Part shown: one piece after another, positions 47,594 through 59,179 of the stretch | How the letters are laid out: every line of letters starts with the position of its first letter | Position numbering within the stretch: the stretch's first letter is position 1 | Notes under the pieces: model-generated | Databases searched by the model: none | Seen by the model: the letters and a program-made list of their open reading frames with translations, nothing else | Told to the model about the DNA's origin: nothing | Program-made: the position numbers and the translations under genes | Source: Monocercomonoides exilis | Lineage: Eukaryota; Preaxostyla; Oxymonadida; Polymastigidae | Length of the DNA stretch: 64,000 bases | Direction: 5' to 3' | NCBI GenBank assembly: GCA_001643675.2 | Contig: LSRY02000029.1 | Span: 682,001 to 746,000 of the forward strand

Positions 47594-47986
47594 ATTTTCT
47601 GATGACTTGAAAGCATTATTAAAGCAATAATATTCACAAATTAAATGAATAATATTCAAACAAATATCACATTCCCAAAATTAATGATCATAATAAAACC
47701 AAATTACTTGTGCATTTTGGTCAACATTGAAAGTCACTTTTTCTGTACTTTACAAGCTGAAATATCATTTTATGCTGTTTTAAGCAAAAAAATAAAATGA
47801 CCAAAACGCCCATGATCTTATTAATATATTTTAAAACATTCTAAATTCTTGATCATAAGTTAACCAAATTATTTGTGCGTTTTGGGCAAAAGTGGAGGAG
47901 GACTTTTCAACACCAGATAGTTGTTAAATATCATTTTATGTTGTTTCTAGCAAAAAAAATGAAATGCCCACAACGCCATGATCTTT
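47594..47986 (-). repeat. Right terminal inverted repeat of transposon 1
   Basis: Reverse complement of 42041-42433. The gene's first exon starts only ~200 bp inside it, so the promoter is probably within or next to this repeat. Confidence 0.9.
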
Positions 47987-48429
47987 CGACATATTTGAAA
48001 TTAAGAAAATATTTAATTTTATTTTATATTAATTTTCAATTAATAATGTTAATTAATTGCACATGAAATAAATTATTAGCATATGTTGATGTTAATTTTA
48101 TTCTCAAAAATTCTGTTTGGTAATAAATTAATTATTTGAGAGAAAATTTATTTGAGAAAAAGGTTTTTTTATCTTTATCAAACGAATTAATATAACAGCT
48201 GGAAACGAATTGATAAAAAACCAAAACAACATAAAAATGCTAGCGTCTGCAGGTTGTCGTTTTATTTATGAATAACAAATGCATTGAATTTGGTTTTTTA
48301 AGTAATGAAAAAAATGTCTGTTGTATTTCATGTGTAAAATGGTTCAATCATTTATATATAACATAAAATATTTATGAAAATATCTTTAATAATTAAATAC
48401 TGAACATATAATACATTTTTTTCGTTTGA
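47987..48429. other. AT-rich right flank of transposon 1
   Basis: No gene recognised. Confidence 0.5.
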
Positions 48430-48438
48430 GTGAAGAGG

Positions 48439-49682
48439 TTATGTGCGATGATGGAAAAGAAATAAATTAACATGATGATTGAAAATGATGTCATTTTGTT
48501 GCACTGGTTGCAATTGAGTACTTTTTCCGTTAACTGTGATTTTCGCATTTGTGGAACGGAAGGTTGGTGTTTGAAGAGGAACAAACGTTGAGGTGAGAAA
48601 TGTGAGGAAGGCGTCATGCAGGAGGGAAATGAAGCTGGTGAGGGCATACTCGATGGTGGCGCATGGGGCATGTTGGTGTCTGCCACAGGCATCGACATCA
48701 CTTCCACCATTTGAGACTATTTTGTTCTGGGCGATGAGGGGGAGCCAGCCATTGTACACATCGCTATCTGCAGTTCCTGCATTCCACACTCTTTTAGTTG
48801 GGGTTGTTGAACCACAATTCTCGAATGGAGATTGAGTAATGCTGCTGCCACTGAAGAACACATCATTCCCTCTGCCATTGGCTGCAGCGTTGCCATCGAA
48901 GAAGCAGAATGTGATGAATTTATTTCCGCTCATCCAGGAATAAGTGACGTACAAATAAATACCTGCCCCACCAAGAGTTGATGTTGAACTTGTCAAATTG
49001 TTGTTTATGAATTGGGACTCATTAACAAAAAATTGATTTGGATCGTTTCATGGTGGACTTGGAAATGTGAGAAAACCAGCAGAATTACCACCAGAATTTG
49101 AAATATACTGGCATTTTGTTAACAGGAATTGACTGTTTGATGGAAAAGCACCAATATAAAAATACAAACCAGTTCCACACCAATTTGTGATAGAACAATT
49201 TTCGACTTTGTTTTCTGAATGGTAATAAGCAGAATTTTGCTGTGGATTTGTTGTATGGACTGCTCCTCCATGAGCAGCAAATAATTTGAAATATTGGATT
49301 TTATCATATCAATATTCAACAAACAATTTCAGCACAACGCTCCTCCATGATCATCGGTTAACCAATTATTGAATTAAAAAGAAATGATTGTGAGATTGGC
49401 ATTTGTACAAGAAACATAAAGTGCACCACTATGATCACTACCACCAGTTGAATCGTTCCATTCGCACCATTCGAAGAGATAGCTATTCAAATCAGTAAAG
49501 GATAATCTACTTAATTTCTCTCTGTGAGATTCAGATCCATTATATTTTACAAGACAATTTGATAAAAATCGTGTTTGATAGTTAAAAGAAGCGTTGAAGG
49601 CATAAAGAGAAGTGTCAGGACTGTTGAAGTTGTGTAGGATAGCACAACAAATGACAGTTTGTTCACTATGAAATATTGAAAC
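48439..49682 (-). pseudogene. Broken beta-helix (polymorphic surface-type) protein fragment
   Basis: Minus-strand frames carry the hallmarks of parallel beta-helix surface proteins abundant in oxymonads: FAAHGGAVHTTNPQQNSAYY, ITNWCGTGLYFYIG, CQYISNSGGNSAGF, TLGGAGIYLYVTY, and a C-terminal block GSDVDACGRHQHAPCATIEY. The upstream part (SEQTVICCAILHNFN ... DHSGALYVSCTNANLTIISF) is in another frame. In-frame TGA codons (after FPSPP, and in two places near 49310-49340), one TAA and at least one frameshift break it. Both ends are truncated. Two stops sit where Trp would fit (TGG to TGA). Confidence 0.65.
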
Positions 49683-49689
49683 AAATTTG

Positions 49690-50944
49690 AAAAAGATGAT
49701 GTAAATAAAGAAAACTTTTGCATAATCTTTCTTTATTCACAAAAAATCAATGTTAATCATGACAATAAAAAAATCAATCCACACGTTTTCAAAATTATTC
49801 TTTCGAAAAATCTTGCAGAAAATTTTGTTAAACAATGTAATTTAAAAAGGTTGTTAATAAAAATCCGGATAGCATTTTTTCGCATTAGCATTTGAAAACT
49901 TTTATAATTGTGTAAACGAAATATCAAAATAACTCTTCAGTTGTGAACTTCATTCCAAAATCTTAAACTAATGAACAACTCACATTGAGAATAATCAAAA
50001 ATGGGTTGTTGAAAATTTTCAAGCAAAAAACTTTGTTTTCATATCTTCAAATTTTGATTTTGTTAATAGAGATTTTTATTGATAATATTCATTAAAATGT
50101 TATTTGTTAGAAAATGATAAATGATGTGTTTTTGTTTTTGAGAATAATTCTAAAACATATTGTGACAATCGTTTCTTTAACAAGTACAATTATGAAAATA
50201 TATTCAGTTTATTGATATTGGTCTCTTAATTGGCATAATATCGTGCAAAAAATATTTTTCGATTAAAAACGATATTTTTATATGACAATTTTTTGTTCAC
50301 ATTTTCTTCACTTCACTCCTATTTTGAAATAGATTCCACTTGCATTTTTATTGGAAATGAAATGAAATTTCTTGATTAATGTGGTATTTACCATTGCATC
50401 TTAAAAAAATGAAAGCTAGCTATTCTTATTGAAAACTTAATGACAAAATAAAACAAATAATCTAAAAAAATTATTTCCAATATCTTAATCTCTGAAGAAA
50501 GATTTGGTAAAATGATGATGGTATTGGAATTTTCTTTCAAAAAGTTCAATTATATTATAAAAAACAGATATTTTAATATCACTCAAAAAATTTTTTTTGT
50601 TTAAAAAAATTTTTTTTAAAATAGGAAGGAGGGGTGGAGAGAGAAATATTTACGACAAAAGAGTCTTGAGAATCAATTTGATAATTCAGGCTCATCGAGA
50701 ATAAATAACTTTTCAAAAAGAGCACACAGTGATGGACATTAATAGTTTGCATTTAATTATTGCTTGATGATGAGGAGATTGTTTTTAGGCTCTTTCTCCT
50801 CTGACAAGTTTTTTTTTTTCACAACAGGATCATCTCATTTTTTCGTTACAAATCTTCATTTATCATCAATGAGAACAAACAGGTTTCGTTCATAATGTGA
50901 TTCCCCATCCAAATCGTTCAATTGTAGAAAAGTTTTCAATTTCA
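49690..50944. other. AT-rich intergenic region
   Basis: No open frame of coding character, RNA gene or transposon terminus recognised. Confidence 0.6.
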
Positions 50945-52795
50945 TCACAAGAGCACCTCATCCCTGTTGAGCTCCCGCTGCTTTGCTTTCTTCTCCTTCA
51001 CATGGTCAAAATAACGCTGGGCAGTCTCTGTCTGCATATCTGTGTCTCTCTCTGGATCATTCAGCAGAGCAAGAGCCGAAGACGCACCTTCCACCAAAAC
51101 TGATAGACCGGACACAAAGTCCTCTTGGTTGTGCAAGAGATATTCCACAAGCTGACTCTTCTTCGTTTCCAGCTCTACCAAAAATTCTGCATGAGTCTTC
51201 TCCAAAGCGCTGTACGATTCCGTCGACTCATTCAGAAGTGACAAAATCTTCTCGTTGCCTTCTGGTCGATATTTCACAAGCTGAGTGATCTCTTCGTTCA
51301 CATCATTAAACTTTATCTGAAAATCGATTCTTCTGCCAAGAAAGTCTGAAAACTCAGATGAAAGTCTACGCATTTAATCGATTTTTTCCGCTGAAACATC
51401 CACGCTTTGAGTCGTCTAAGTCAGCGATTCAACAATTATTATTATCAGATAACAAAGTTCAGCATCAAGTCGATTCGCAAAGGCAGTCCGCCACTACAAA
51501 AGCTGAACAAAGAACTCAAGAATGACAGAGGTGAACGAAAGCACAACTGACGAGCTGACTAACGATGTATAAAATAAAGTGACAAGGTTTGCAATCAGCG
51601 TCTCGGGTGGCGGTTGGATCAGAACAGAACCTGATCGCGCAATTCCCATTGAAATCTTTTCGAGTGAAAGCACATTCCGCGAAATTGCTCCGATTGAGCG
51701 GGAAATGCTGTTGTGTGACACTGGTCCATATTCACTCATAGAAGAAGTTGAATATGATAAAGAAGAAGGTTGCATGAATGTCATAATTGAGGAAGGCAGA
51801 GAAGATTCAGTAGATAATGGAGAATATCTATAGTTTTAGAGCTCAGAAGTTGAAGATGAGGAAACAGAGTCAACAAAGGCAGAGGTGTACGTGTTGGTTG
51901 ACGAAACTGTTATTGACTCTGATGAGACTGTTGCAATTGAAGACGTTGAGCCACCAGAATGTGAAAGACCACCGCCCATTCTGTTGAATTCGATTAGGCC
52001 AATTTCATCTCCTTTATGCTTCTTCGCATCTCCTCTGAAACTAAATGGAATCTTCTTCTCAGACAGCAAATCGAGGGAATAAGGCTGTGACGCAGATGCG
52101 CTTGCTCCAAATGAACTGAATTGTTGTTGTTGTCTTTGCTGTTGTTAGATCACTTGTTGAGAATGGATGTTTTCTGTTGACTTCAGCGTAGACAGTTCAT
52201 ACGAACTGAAGATGTGCAAAACAATGTGCAGCAACTTCTCCAACATTGTTATCTTCTTCATTCCTCTGAGCAGATACTCTCTCTCCGCTTCGAAAAGCTG
52301 CATTATCAGCTCCGTCATGTCCATCTTCGAGTATGCCTGGTGGATGTGTGTTGGAAGCGACACAACTAACACAAACCGCATTTCGCAAAAGCTGCACACA
52401 TATGGCTGGTCATCTGGAACGGACTGAAGAGGAGATGTTGGATCGGGAGTTACTCCTAACTCCACCACGTCAAACTTGAGCTGCTTGTTCTTTAAAAAGA
52501 AAATAATATTCTGCTCGTGTGTCAATGCACGAACAGGCTGATGCGAGCTGACAGATGAAAACGATCTGTGGTTGAACCTGCCACATGCACGGAAAGAGAA
52601 GGAGCTGTTTCGAGAATGCCCAAAGGACTGGCGAAAAAACGAGGCTGTTGAGCTTCGTGATGTTGTTAATGAAAAAAACACAGAAAGAGAAGCCGATCGG
52701 TGAAATGGTATCTGCTGTCCAGTCGACTGAAAAAACATTGGAGCTGCAGACTGAATGAGAGTGGAAAAAGCAAAAGTCGAAACGAAAATGCTCAA
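50945..52795 (-). CDS. Unknown protein with C-terminal coiled coil; five in-frame TAA/TAG codons, TGA terminus
   Basis: One frame stays coherent for 617 codons from 52795 to a TGA at 50945-50947. It is interrupted only by TAA at 52145, 51836 and 51374 and TAG at 51494 and 51416; no TGA occurs. Contexts fit Gln: IHSQQVI-TAA-QQQRQQQQ, STSEL-TAA-NYRYS, FVQLL-TAG-WRTAF, ESLT-TAG-TTQS, AEKID-TAA-MRRLSSEF. Recognisable parts are VRALTHEQNIIFFLKNKQ, a CSFCEMRFVLVVSLP segment, helices (MTELIMQLFEAEREYLLRGM) and a C-terminal ~145-residue coiled-coil-like region (NEEITQLVKYRPEGNEKIL, YSALEKTHAEFLVELE, FDHVKEKKAKQRELN) that could be BAR-like. The 5' part lies at 52.8-53.9 kb. No family recognised. Confidence 0.5.
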
Positions 52796-52831
52796 GTTGA
52801 TGGTGCATAGCCTGTTTCGATGATATATTGG

Positions 52832-53900
52832 TCAGAAAAGAGCGAGGCAAACGTTGATTGTCTGTTTTGAGAGAAGGAAAACTGGTTCTTGTGCGAAATC
52901 TGATGATGGGAAATATGCTCCAATGGATTTGGTGGTGTACTCAGCGACAGAGATGTGCTGTTCGGAGGAGAGCCAATCAAAGAAAGCTTTTCTGTTGTTT
53001 GCGCTGATGAGGCATGTCTCATCCACTGAATATAAAATGATTTTTAAAAGGAAAGAATTGCAGGAGTTTTGAGCCTCCCAGCCGAATTGATAATCTTTGA
53101 CGTGACTGCTTTTCAAATACTGATATTTCCCTTCTTTCATCATTCCATCCTGCCCCACCATTAAACCCAGATGAATGGTGTGAATGTGAAGCACCATCAC
53201 TTCCTTCTCCCTGTTTAAGAAATAGCGACTCGTACAGTTGTGAAACGTGCAAATTGGGCAGGTAACGATGATGAGTGGATGAGCGCACCGCCATCTCTGC
53301 TCGTCACACACTTAAACAGGATTGGACTTGAACAGAAGATCGAAAAAATAAAACGTCGGTTAAGCTCTTCCACAAATTATGTGACGCTCCGCAAGGAATC
53401 CACAACTTATATCGTTTTCTTTAGAAAAGCACGGCTTCTTGATAACTAATTCCAGATATGTGGAGGCATTTTTTCATGTTCGGCATTGCCAATTTGCTCG
53501 GAATGTTCAGAGTTGTCTGCATCAGCCCCCATCTTGTCGTTTTGCAGTATGTTGTTGGTTGAATACTACAGCGGAGCAAACAGGTTAGTCTTTCCAGGAA
53601 GTGTTGTGGCTGATGATGCATTTTCCTTTTCTGCAAGGCGGAATCCTTCCATTTCCAATGTCTCAAGTGTTGTTTCTCCAGATATCATTGAAAATATTCT
53701 GTTCAACGCATCCGAATGAGGATCACTGATGAGAAAAATATTTGTATCGTTTATTCTGATTTGAACTTCTTCTGTTCTCCTGTATTTTTTCCTTGAATAA
53801 TGACATTTCTTGTTTATCAGTTCTGACAAAAAAATATTCACAATATCGTCTTCGAATTTTGCATTGATTTGCTCAGCAGTTTCAAGCCCCAATTCTTGTT
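52832..53900 (-). CDS. Probable 5' exons of the 50.9-52.8 kb gene, or a decayed part of it
   Basis: Two minus-strand blocks look like protein: 53892..53566 (INAKFEDDIVNIFLSELINK, then VQIRINDTNIFLISDPHSDA, then MISGETTLETLEMEGF) and 53311..52832 (CPICTFHNCTSRYFLNREKE, then SSHVKDYQFGWEAQNSC, then SANNRKAFFDWLSSEQ). The latter is in the same frame as the downstream block but ends in a TGA at 52832. I could not settle introns between them. Confidence 0.3.
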
Positions 53901-54428
53901 CAAATGTTTACGATTCATTCAGTCAGTTCTTTATCAACTTCTTCAAGAACTTTTCCGAATGAAAGTTTCCAAAATGACACAATTTCAAGATATGAATGTA
54001 TAAATCAGTTTGAACTTCAAATTTTAGTCTGAGTGTGCAAGTTTTATTTTTTTTTTCATTAATAATAAAGAATAAATAACGAATATTCATGTTTGGAAAT
54101 TTTTTTGTTATTTTCAAAGATCATGGCAATTTGGGCATGAATTGTTTTTGTTTTGTTCAGCACAACTTGATCAAAAATACAAATTAGAATAGGAAAATAA
54201 AGTTTTTTGGATCGCGCAAAATGCACAAGTTATTTGTATATTTCTGATCAAAAATCACTTTAAAACATTTTTTCCTGTTTTCATTTTCTATTCATCTTAG
54301 TGAAAGAGGTTTAAAACAGCACTGAATTCATTATTTGAAATTTCATAATTTTGTATTTTCATTATTTTTAACTATCTTTAATCAATATTTATTTCTTGCT
54401 GATAAAATTGAAGAAAAGATATTTTTCT

Positions 54429-57400
54429 ATGTTCAATACTGGAAGAAAACATCATGGAATGAGCAGGAAGTCAATTAAAGCAGACGTTGACAGCATCGAA
54501 GAATTGCTTCGTAATATGCCATACGATAGAGCCTTGCTTGTGTTTACGAAGTTCGTGAATGAAAACGATTTAGGCAAATTGCTTTGTTTTGATTACATGA
54601 AATCACCTCTTTGTTTGTTTTTTTATTGTAATGATTCTAAATTTTTTTTCATCATTTTCCTTTGTGCTAACATTTTTTCCTAATTTATAAATTTATCTTT
54701 CTTTCGAAACCTTCTTTGAAGCACCTCTCACGTGTCTTGTGAAAGAATTGAAGTTTGCATTCAATGATGCTTCTGCTCCCATCAAGAATAAGATGATTAT
54801 TGCATTAACAGAAAATTATACACAAAAGGAATTACGAAATGAATACGGATACAATATAGAAATATCCTTATATGATGATGCTAATTGGATTCAACAAAGA
54901 AAAAGGAAACTGCTTCCGAAAGAAAAAACATTTAGAAGAAGTGAAATAAATGAAAATTTCAGTAAGGAATTCTTGCTCAGTTTTGATGAAGAAAGCGACA
55001 CATCATCGAGCAGGAGATATGACGAAGAAGATAAAAGAAAAGAAGCATTTTCATTTAACCCTCTTCATGTTCAGTCTTCTTCTTCATCGTTGACTTCATT
55101 TCCTTCTCCTTTCTCATCTCCGCCTTCCATCTCACCTGACTCTCCTTTCAACACATTTCCTTTATCCTCATTCGTTCCTTTTTCTTCAGAAAAAATTTCT
55201 TCATCTTTAGCTCATTCTTCATCAAGTGCTTCTCTTCCTTTGCCATCCACTTCATCACTTTTTCATGAGCCTTCTCTAACAGAGAAAAAACGCAACAAAT
55301 TGCCTGAAAATATTACTTCAAAAAATATTTCGATTCCTTCTATTTCTGTTCCAGTCTCATCAGTTGCATCTCCACTGGGAAATACATCAACAATCTCATT
55401 TTCTTCATTCACTTCGAGTTCTTCATTCATTCATTCAACATTGCCACAATTGAAGAATAATACTGATCAATCAATGATGTCAAAGTTTCCGTCATCATCA
55501 AATGATAATAACTCTTCGGCTTCAAATCCTTCTCAGCCATTGTTATCTTCTTCATTGCATTTATCCTCTTCTTCTTCCTCACCCAACTCCTTCACCAACA
55601 TCTCCTCTTTCCCCATCATTTCCGTACCCGATGTCTCTTCTCCTCCATCTTCATCCCCTTTCCCCGCATCCCTTGAACGCAATTCATCTTCTTCCACTTA
55701 CTCTTCATCTTGTCCTTTTTTAACTTCTTCCTCTTCTTCTTCACTTGGAACACCACTTATCTTCTCCTCATCATTATCTGCTTCAGTTGATCGCTCATTT
55801 CCTCCGCCTAACGTGAGCAATATTAACTCTGAAAGTGATCTTTCCAATGTATCATATCATTCTCATGCGAACACTTCTTCATTGAAAAATGAGATCAATT
55901 CTACTTCCTCCTCATCCTCTCCTTTTGCATCAGCTTCCTCAGCAACAACAACTTCAGCTCAGCCTTCTTCTCTGTCTCCTTCCTCATCACCGGCTGCAGA
56001 AGCTGTTTCAACTTCAACTTCTATCCAAGCATCATCAACTTCTGCACTTCCTCCTTTGCCTCTGTTATCATCATCTTCCTCTTCCTCTTCCTCATTATCC
56101 TTTTCTTCCTCTTCTTCTCCTCCTCCTCCTCCTTCTTTTAATTCTATTCCTAATTATTCATTTATTACTTCATCATCTTCTTCTGTATCCTCCTCCTCCT
56201 CTTCTTGTTCTCCTTCACCATCCTCTTCTTCATTGCAACTTCACCAAACTTTACCATCCACACAAAAAGATCTTATTTCTTCATCTTTTTTCTCTTCTTC
56301 TTCTGAACCGCCTCACACTTCTTCATCTTCTTCCTCTTCCTCTTCCTCTTCCTCTTCCTCTTCCTCTTCCTCTTCCTCTTCCTCTTCCTCTTCCTCTTCC
56401 TCTTCCTCTTCCTCTTCCTCTTCCTCTTCCTCTTCCTCATCTCCCTCATCTCCCTCATCTCCCTCCCTCCCTCCCTCCCCTCCCTCCTCTCCATTTTCAG
56501 CAACTGAAGACGGTTCTTTTCATTTATCAGAATGTTCTGTGAAGACTCCATTCCAAAATGAAAAATCCACAAGAACCTTTCAAACAGTTATTCAAGAATC
56601 GCTTTTTGCGTTCTCTTCTTCCCCAACTTCAGAAGCATTCACAGCATCTTCTCCTTTTGATTCAAATTCTTCATCACCTTCAGGAAACACACCACAATCA
56701 TCACTGCTGTTTTTAAACGCGAAAAATTCAACATCTCACGCATATCATAATTTTTCTTTGTCCTCTCTGCAGAATTCTCCATCATTTGCTCCAGAACAAT
56801 CATCTTTCTCACAACCACCAACTGTCCCAATAGAAAAGACAATTTCTCCATCTTCTTCAATTGATAGAATAGTTGATTATCTTAATAATTTTCATTTTGA
56901 AGATGAAGAAAATATTGAAAAAAGAAAGAAAGATTCAAACGAACTATTAAAACCTTTTTCATATACACTCAAACGGGATGATGAAATCGAAGAGAAATCA
57001 CGTTCATGTGTGTTGCAACAATTGGAGTCGAAAAGAGGGCTTGTGAACACAGGAAGTGTCTGTTCATTATCTTCTGTTTGTCAATGTTTCGCTGCACTTG
57101 ACATTAACAGCAATCAAGTTGAAATGATGAACGATGAACAAGTAGAGTTCATTCAATTATTCGAAATGCTCCGGAAGTCAAAAAAGAACAGCAAAGTTTG
57201 GAATGGAACAGTTATATGGAACTTTTACGAATTGAAAATTGGACCAAGAAATGTGGCACAAAAACTGACTGATGTTTTTGACAAAATGTTGGATATGTTG
57301 TCGGATAAAAAGAATAAAATCTATCATATGTTTTCAATCTACAGCCAAAACGTTCGTGAATGCACTCATTGTGAAAATTTCTTAGTCTCGAATCGTGAAA

Positions 57401-57960
57401 CGAGGTATTATTTCACAATAAATGGATCTGACATTATCGGAGGCCTGTTAAAATTACTAACAAACATTAATCTTATCACAGAACAACGAAATCGAAGGTG
57501 TAATAGGTGTGAAACGGACAAACCCTGTATTCCTTTCGTGCGTTTTGTATCATTTCCAGATATTCTTACAATTAATCATAATGTCAATGAATCTTTCAGG
57601 GTTGTCGCACCTCCAAAATCGATTGTGTTTGTAGAAAAGGGACCGGGACCGAATGACATGGAAATAAATAACCCATTTAAGTTCAAGGAAGAAAGGGATC
57701 TGATTTTGAAGGATATTGAGCGATCTATCGTTTATGATTTGGTTGGTTGCATAATTCACTCAACAGCAATATACGAGCAAGGTCATTTTATTGCGATTGT
57801 CAAAAAGGATGTGAATAGACCGTCATATTCTTCAATTTTTTTGGAGTGCAATGATAATAGCGTGTCAGAAATAATTCCAGACAAATGGGAGGAATACTGG
57901 ATTTTAATGTCACAAGAAAATTGGAAACCTTCACTTTCTTTTTATAAAAAAGTCATGTGA
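54429..57960 (+). CDS. USP-type ubiquitin protease of the second TIR element
   Basis: Exons 54429..54585 and 54722..57960 join in phase into 1131 residues. The N-terminal domain (VDSIEELLRNMPYDRALLVF, then LVKELKFAFNDASAPI, then MIIALTENYTQKEL, YNIEISLYDDANW) parallels that of the transposon 1 protein, and the first intron sits at an equivalent place. About 650 residues of Ser/Pro linker follow, including ~80 Ser in a row. The C-terminal ~320 residues are a C19 domain: RGLVNTGSVCSLSSVCQCF (Cys 833, Cys box degenerate but Cys kept), zinc-type CTHC and CNRC pairs, CIIHSTAIYEQGHFIAIV (His 1074) and FLECNDNSVSEI, ending WKPSLSFYKKVM. The USP end matches the junction IPSLSFYVKE in transposon 1, after which the DDE core would start. 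It ends at TGA. Confidence 0.75.
56335..56445. repeat. (TCTTCC)n microsatellite
   Basis: About 110 bp encoding poly-Ser in the linker of the second USP protein. Confidence 0.95.
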
Positions 57961-58316
57961 CATATTTCACACTTCAAATTTATTGCTAATGCTTGTTTTT
58001 TCTCACTTCAGTTTTTGAAACAATAATTAATAAAAAAAAAAAAAAGAAAAAGAAATAGAAAAAAAGAAATTCATTTGAATAATTCGATAAAAATAACAAA
58101 AAGTTAATTATTAAATAATTAAAAATAAATAAAGAAAAACAAAAAAAAAAAATAAAATTAAATAGAATATTCAATATTAATGATCACAAAAAAACCAAAT
58201 TATTTGTGCATTTTGGTCAACATTGAAAGTCGCATATTCTATGCTTAATGAGCTGATAGTTTAATATAATGATGTTTTGAGCAAAAATTTGAAATGCCAA
58301 AAACGCCATGATCTTT

Positions 58317-58583
58317 TCAATTAATAAATTTTTTTGAAAAAATATAAGATAAATCAATTTTCAAATATTTCGTTCAGTTGATGATAATTGCCTTTGTAAT
58401 TTAATATGAAAGTAATGCTATTGAATTGCCAATAATCTTCGCAAGCATCATCTTCGTATTCTTCTTTTTCCTTTCGATTTATTATTTTTTAATTTTTTCC
58501 CGCAATTTTCGTCATGGTTGTAATAATGTCTTTTTTGTATAAGTTTCATTTGTTGCATAATAGTGTTATCATCTTCTCAACAG
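58317..58583. other. Spacer between element 2 and the next gene
   Basis: AT-rich. An AG acceptor at 58582-58583 (CTCAACAG) precedes the next exon, so a 5' exon of the downstream gene may lie here; an ATG at about 58514 is a candidate. Confidence 0.35.
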
Positions 58584-58945
58584 GAGATGAGCGGAAGATG
58601 GAGCTGCTTGAATAGATCAAAACCAAAGACACGAGCTAATCGAACAGCAGTTCATCGGAACTCGTGAATTTGATATTATGTTTGAAACAGGTTCTTCCAG
58701 AGATTCATGCTCTGAGGGTCCTGAAGAAAGGAAAGAAGAGGAGAAAGAGGAAGGCAATGGAACAGGTTTGGGAAAACGAGGAAGTGGAAGGAGCAACAGA
58801 AAAAGAGATTGAGAACGAAAAAGGGGGGCAGAAAAAAAAGAAAAGAAAAGAAAAGAAAAGAAAAGAAAAGAAAAGAAAAGAAAAGAAAAGAAAAGAAAAG
58901 AAAAGAAAAGAAACAGAAAAATTTCACAAAGGCACAGATGGTTGA
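58584..58945 (+). CDS. Exon of unknown basic protein with TAG and TAA in frame
   Basis: From the acceptor at 58583 the frame reads DERKMELLE-TAG-IKTKDTS-TAA-SNSSSSELVN, then LILCLKQVLPEIHALRVLKK, KRRKRKAMEQVWENEEVE and an Arg/Lys repeat from the (AAAAG)n tract. TARs are at 58613-58615 and 58637-58639. It is coherent only with TAR as Gln. The TGA at 58943-58945 may be a true end or lie in an intron. Confidence 0.4.
58843..58911. repeat. (AAAAG)n microsatellite
   Basis: About 14 units of a five-base repeat. Because five is not a multiple of three, it encodes a KRKEK five-residue repeat in any frame. Confidence 0.95.
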
Positions 58946-59179
58946 GGAGTCTAAATGGAAGGATGAAGCAAAAGGATATATCATTAATTCCAGTCACAAA
59001 TCGTATTCAGCTGAAGTAGATGCGATTTGAGGAAACAAAGAACAAAAACTTGGACAAGATCTGCCATCTGCAATCGCTCCTGAAGGAGAAGAAGAATGAG
59101 GAACAAGGAATAAGAGTCCTGAGGAAAGGAGGAGAGGAATGGCGTCAAGAGTGTCTGTGGTTTAAAGGATGTTTGACAA

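Larger units (their letters stand above)
42041..47986. mobile_element. DNA transposon with long TIRs carrying a USP-transposase fusion gene
   Basis: A 5946-bp unit bounded by 393-bp inverted repeats (42041-42433 and 47594-47986) that I compared line by line and found identical, which suggests recent insertion or gene conversion. The ends begin AAAGATCATGGCG. The single gene inside runs on the minus strand from about 47393 to 43419. No convincing target-site duplication is visible: the left flank ends ...AAATTGA and the right flank begins CGACATA.... A related element lies at 54116-58316. Confidence 0.85.
54116..58316. mobile_element. Second TIR element: USP gene without transposase core
   Basis: 4201 bp, bounded by diverged inverted repeats of roughly 145 bp. 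The left end starts AAAGATCATGGCAATTTGGG and the right end is the complement of AAAGATCATGGCG. Both share the AAAATGCACAA...TTTG...TGATCA blocks of transposon 1's TIR unit but have one unit, not two. It carries one plus-strand gene (54429-57960). The flanks give TTTTC before and TCAAT after; a 2-bp TC duplication is possible but not convincing. The lack of a transposase core suggests it is mobilised in trans or is an old derivative. Confidence 0.7.

Noticed and set aside
50945-52795. Tiny 15-18 nt introns removing each in-frame stop (for example GTGATCTAACAACAG at about 52.14 kb)
   Set aside because: GT...AG strings of this size are frequent by chance, not every stop has one in phase, and confirmed introns here are 50-140 nt. 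Kept only as a remote alternative to TAR=Gln.
42041-58316. Target-site duplications at the two elements
   Set aside because: Flanks do not match for element 1, and only a 2-bp TC could match for element 2; not enough to claim.
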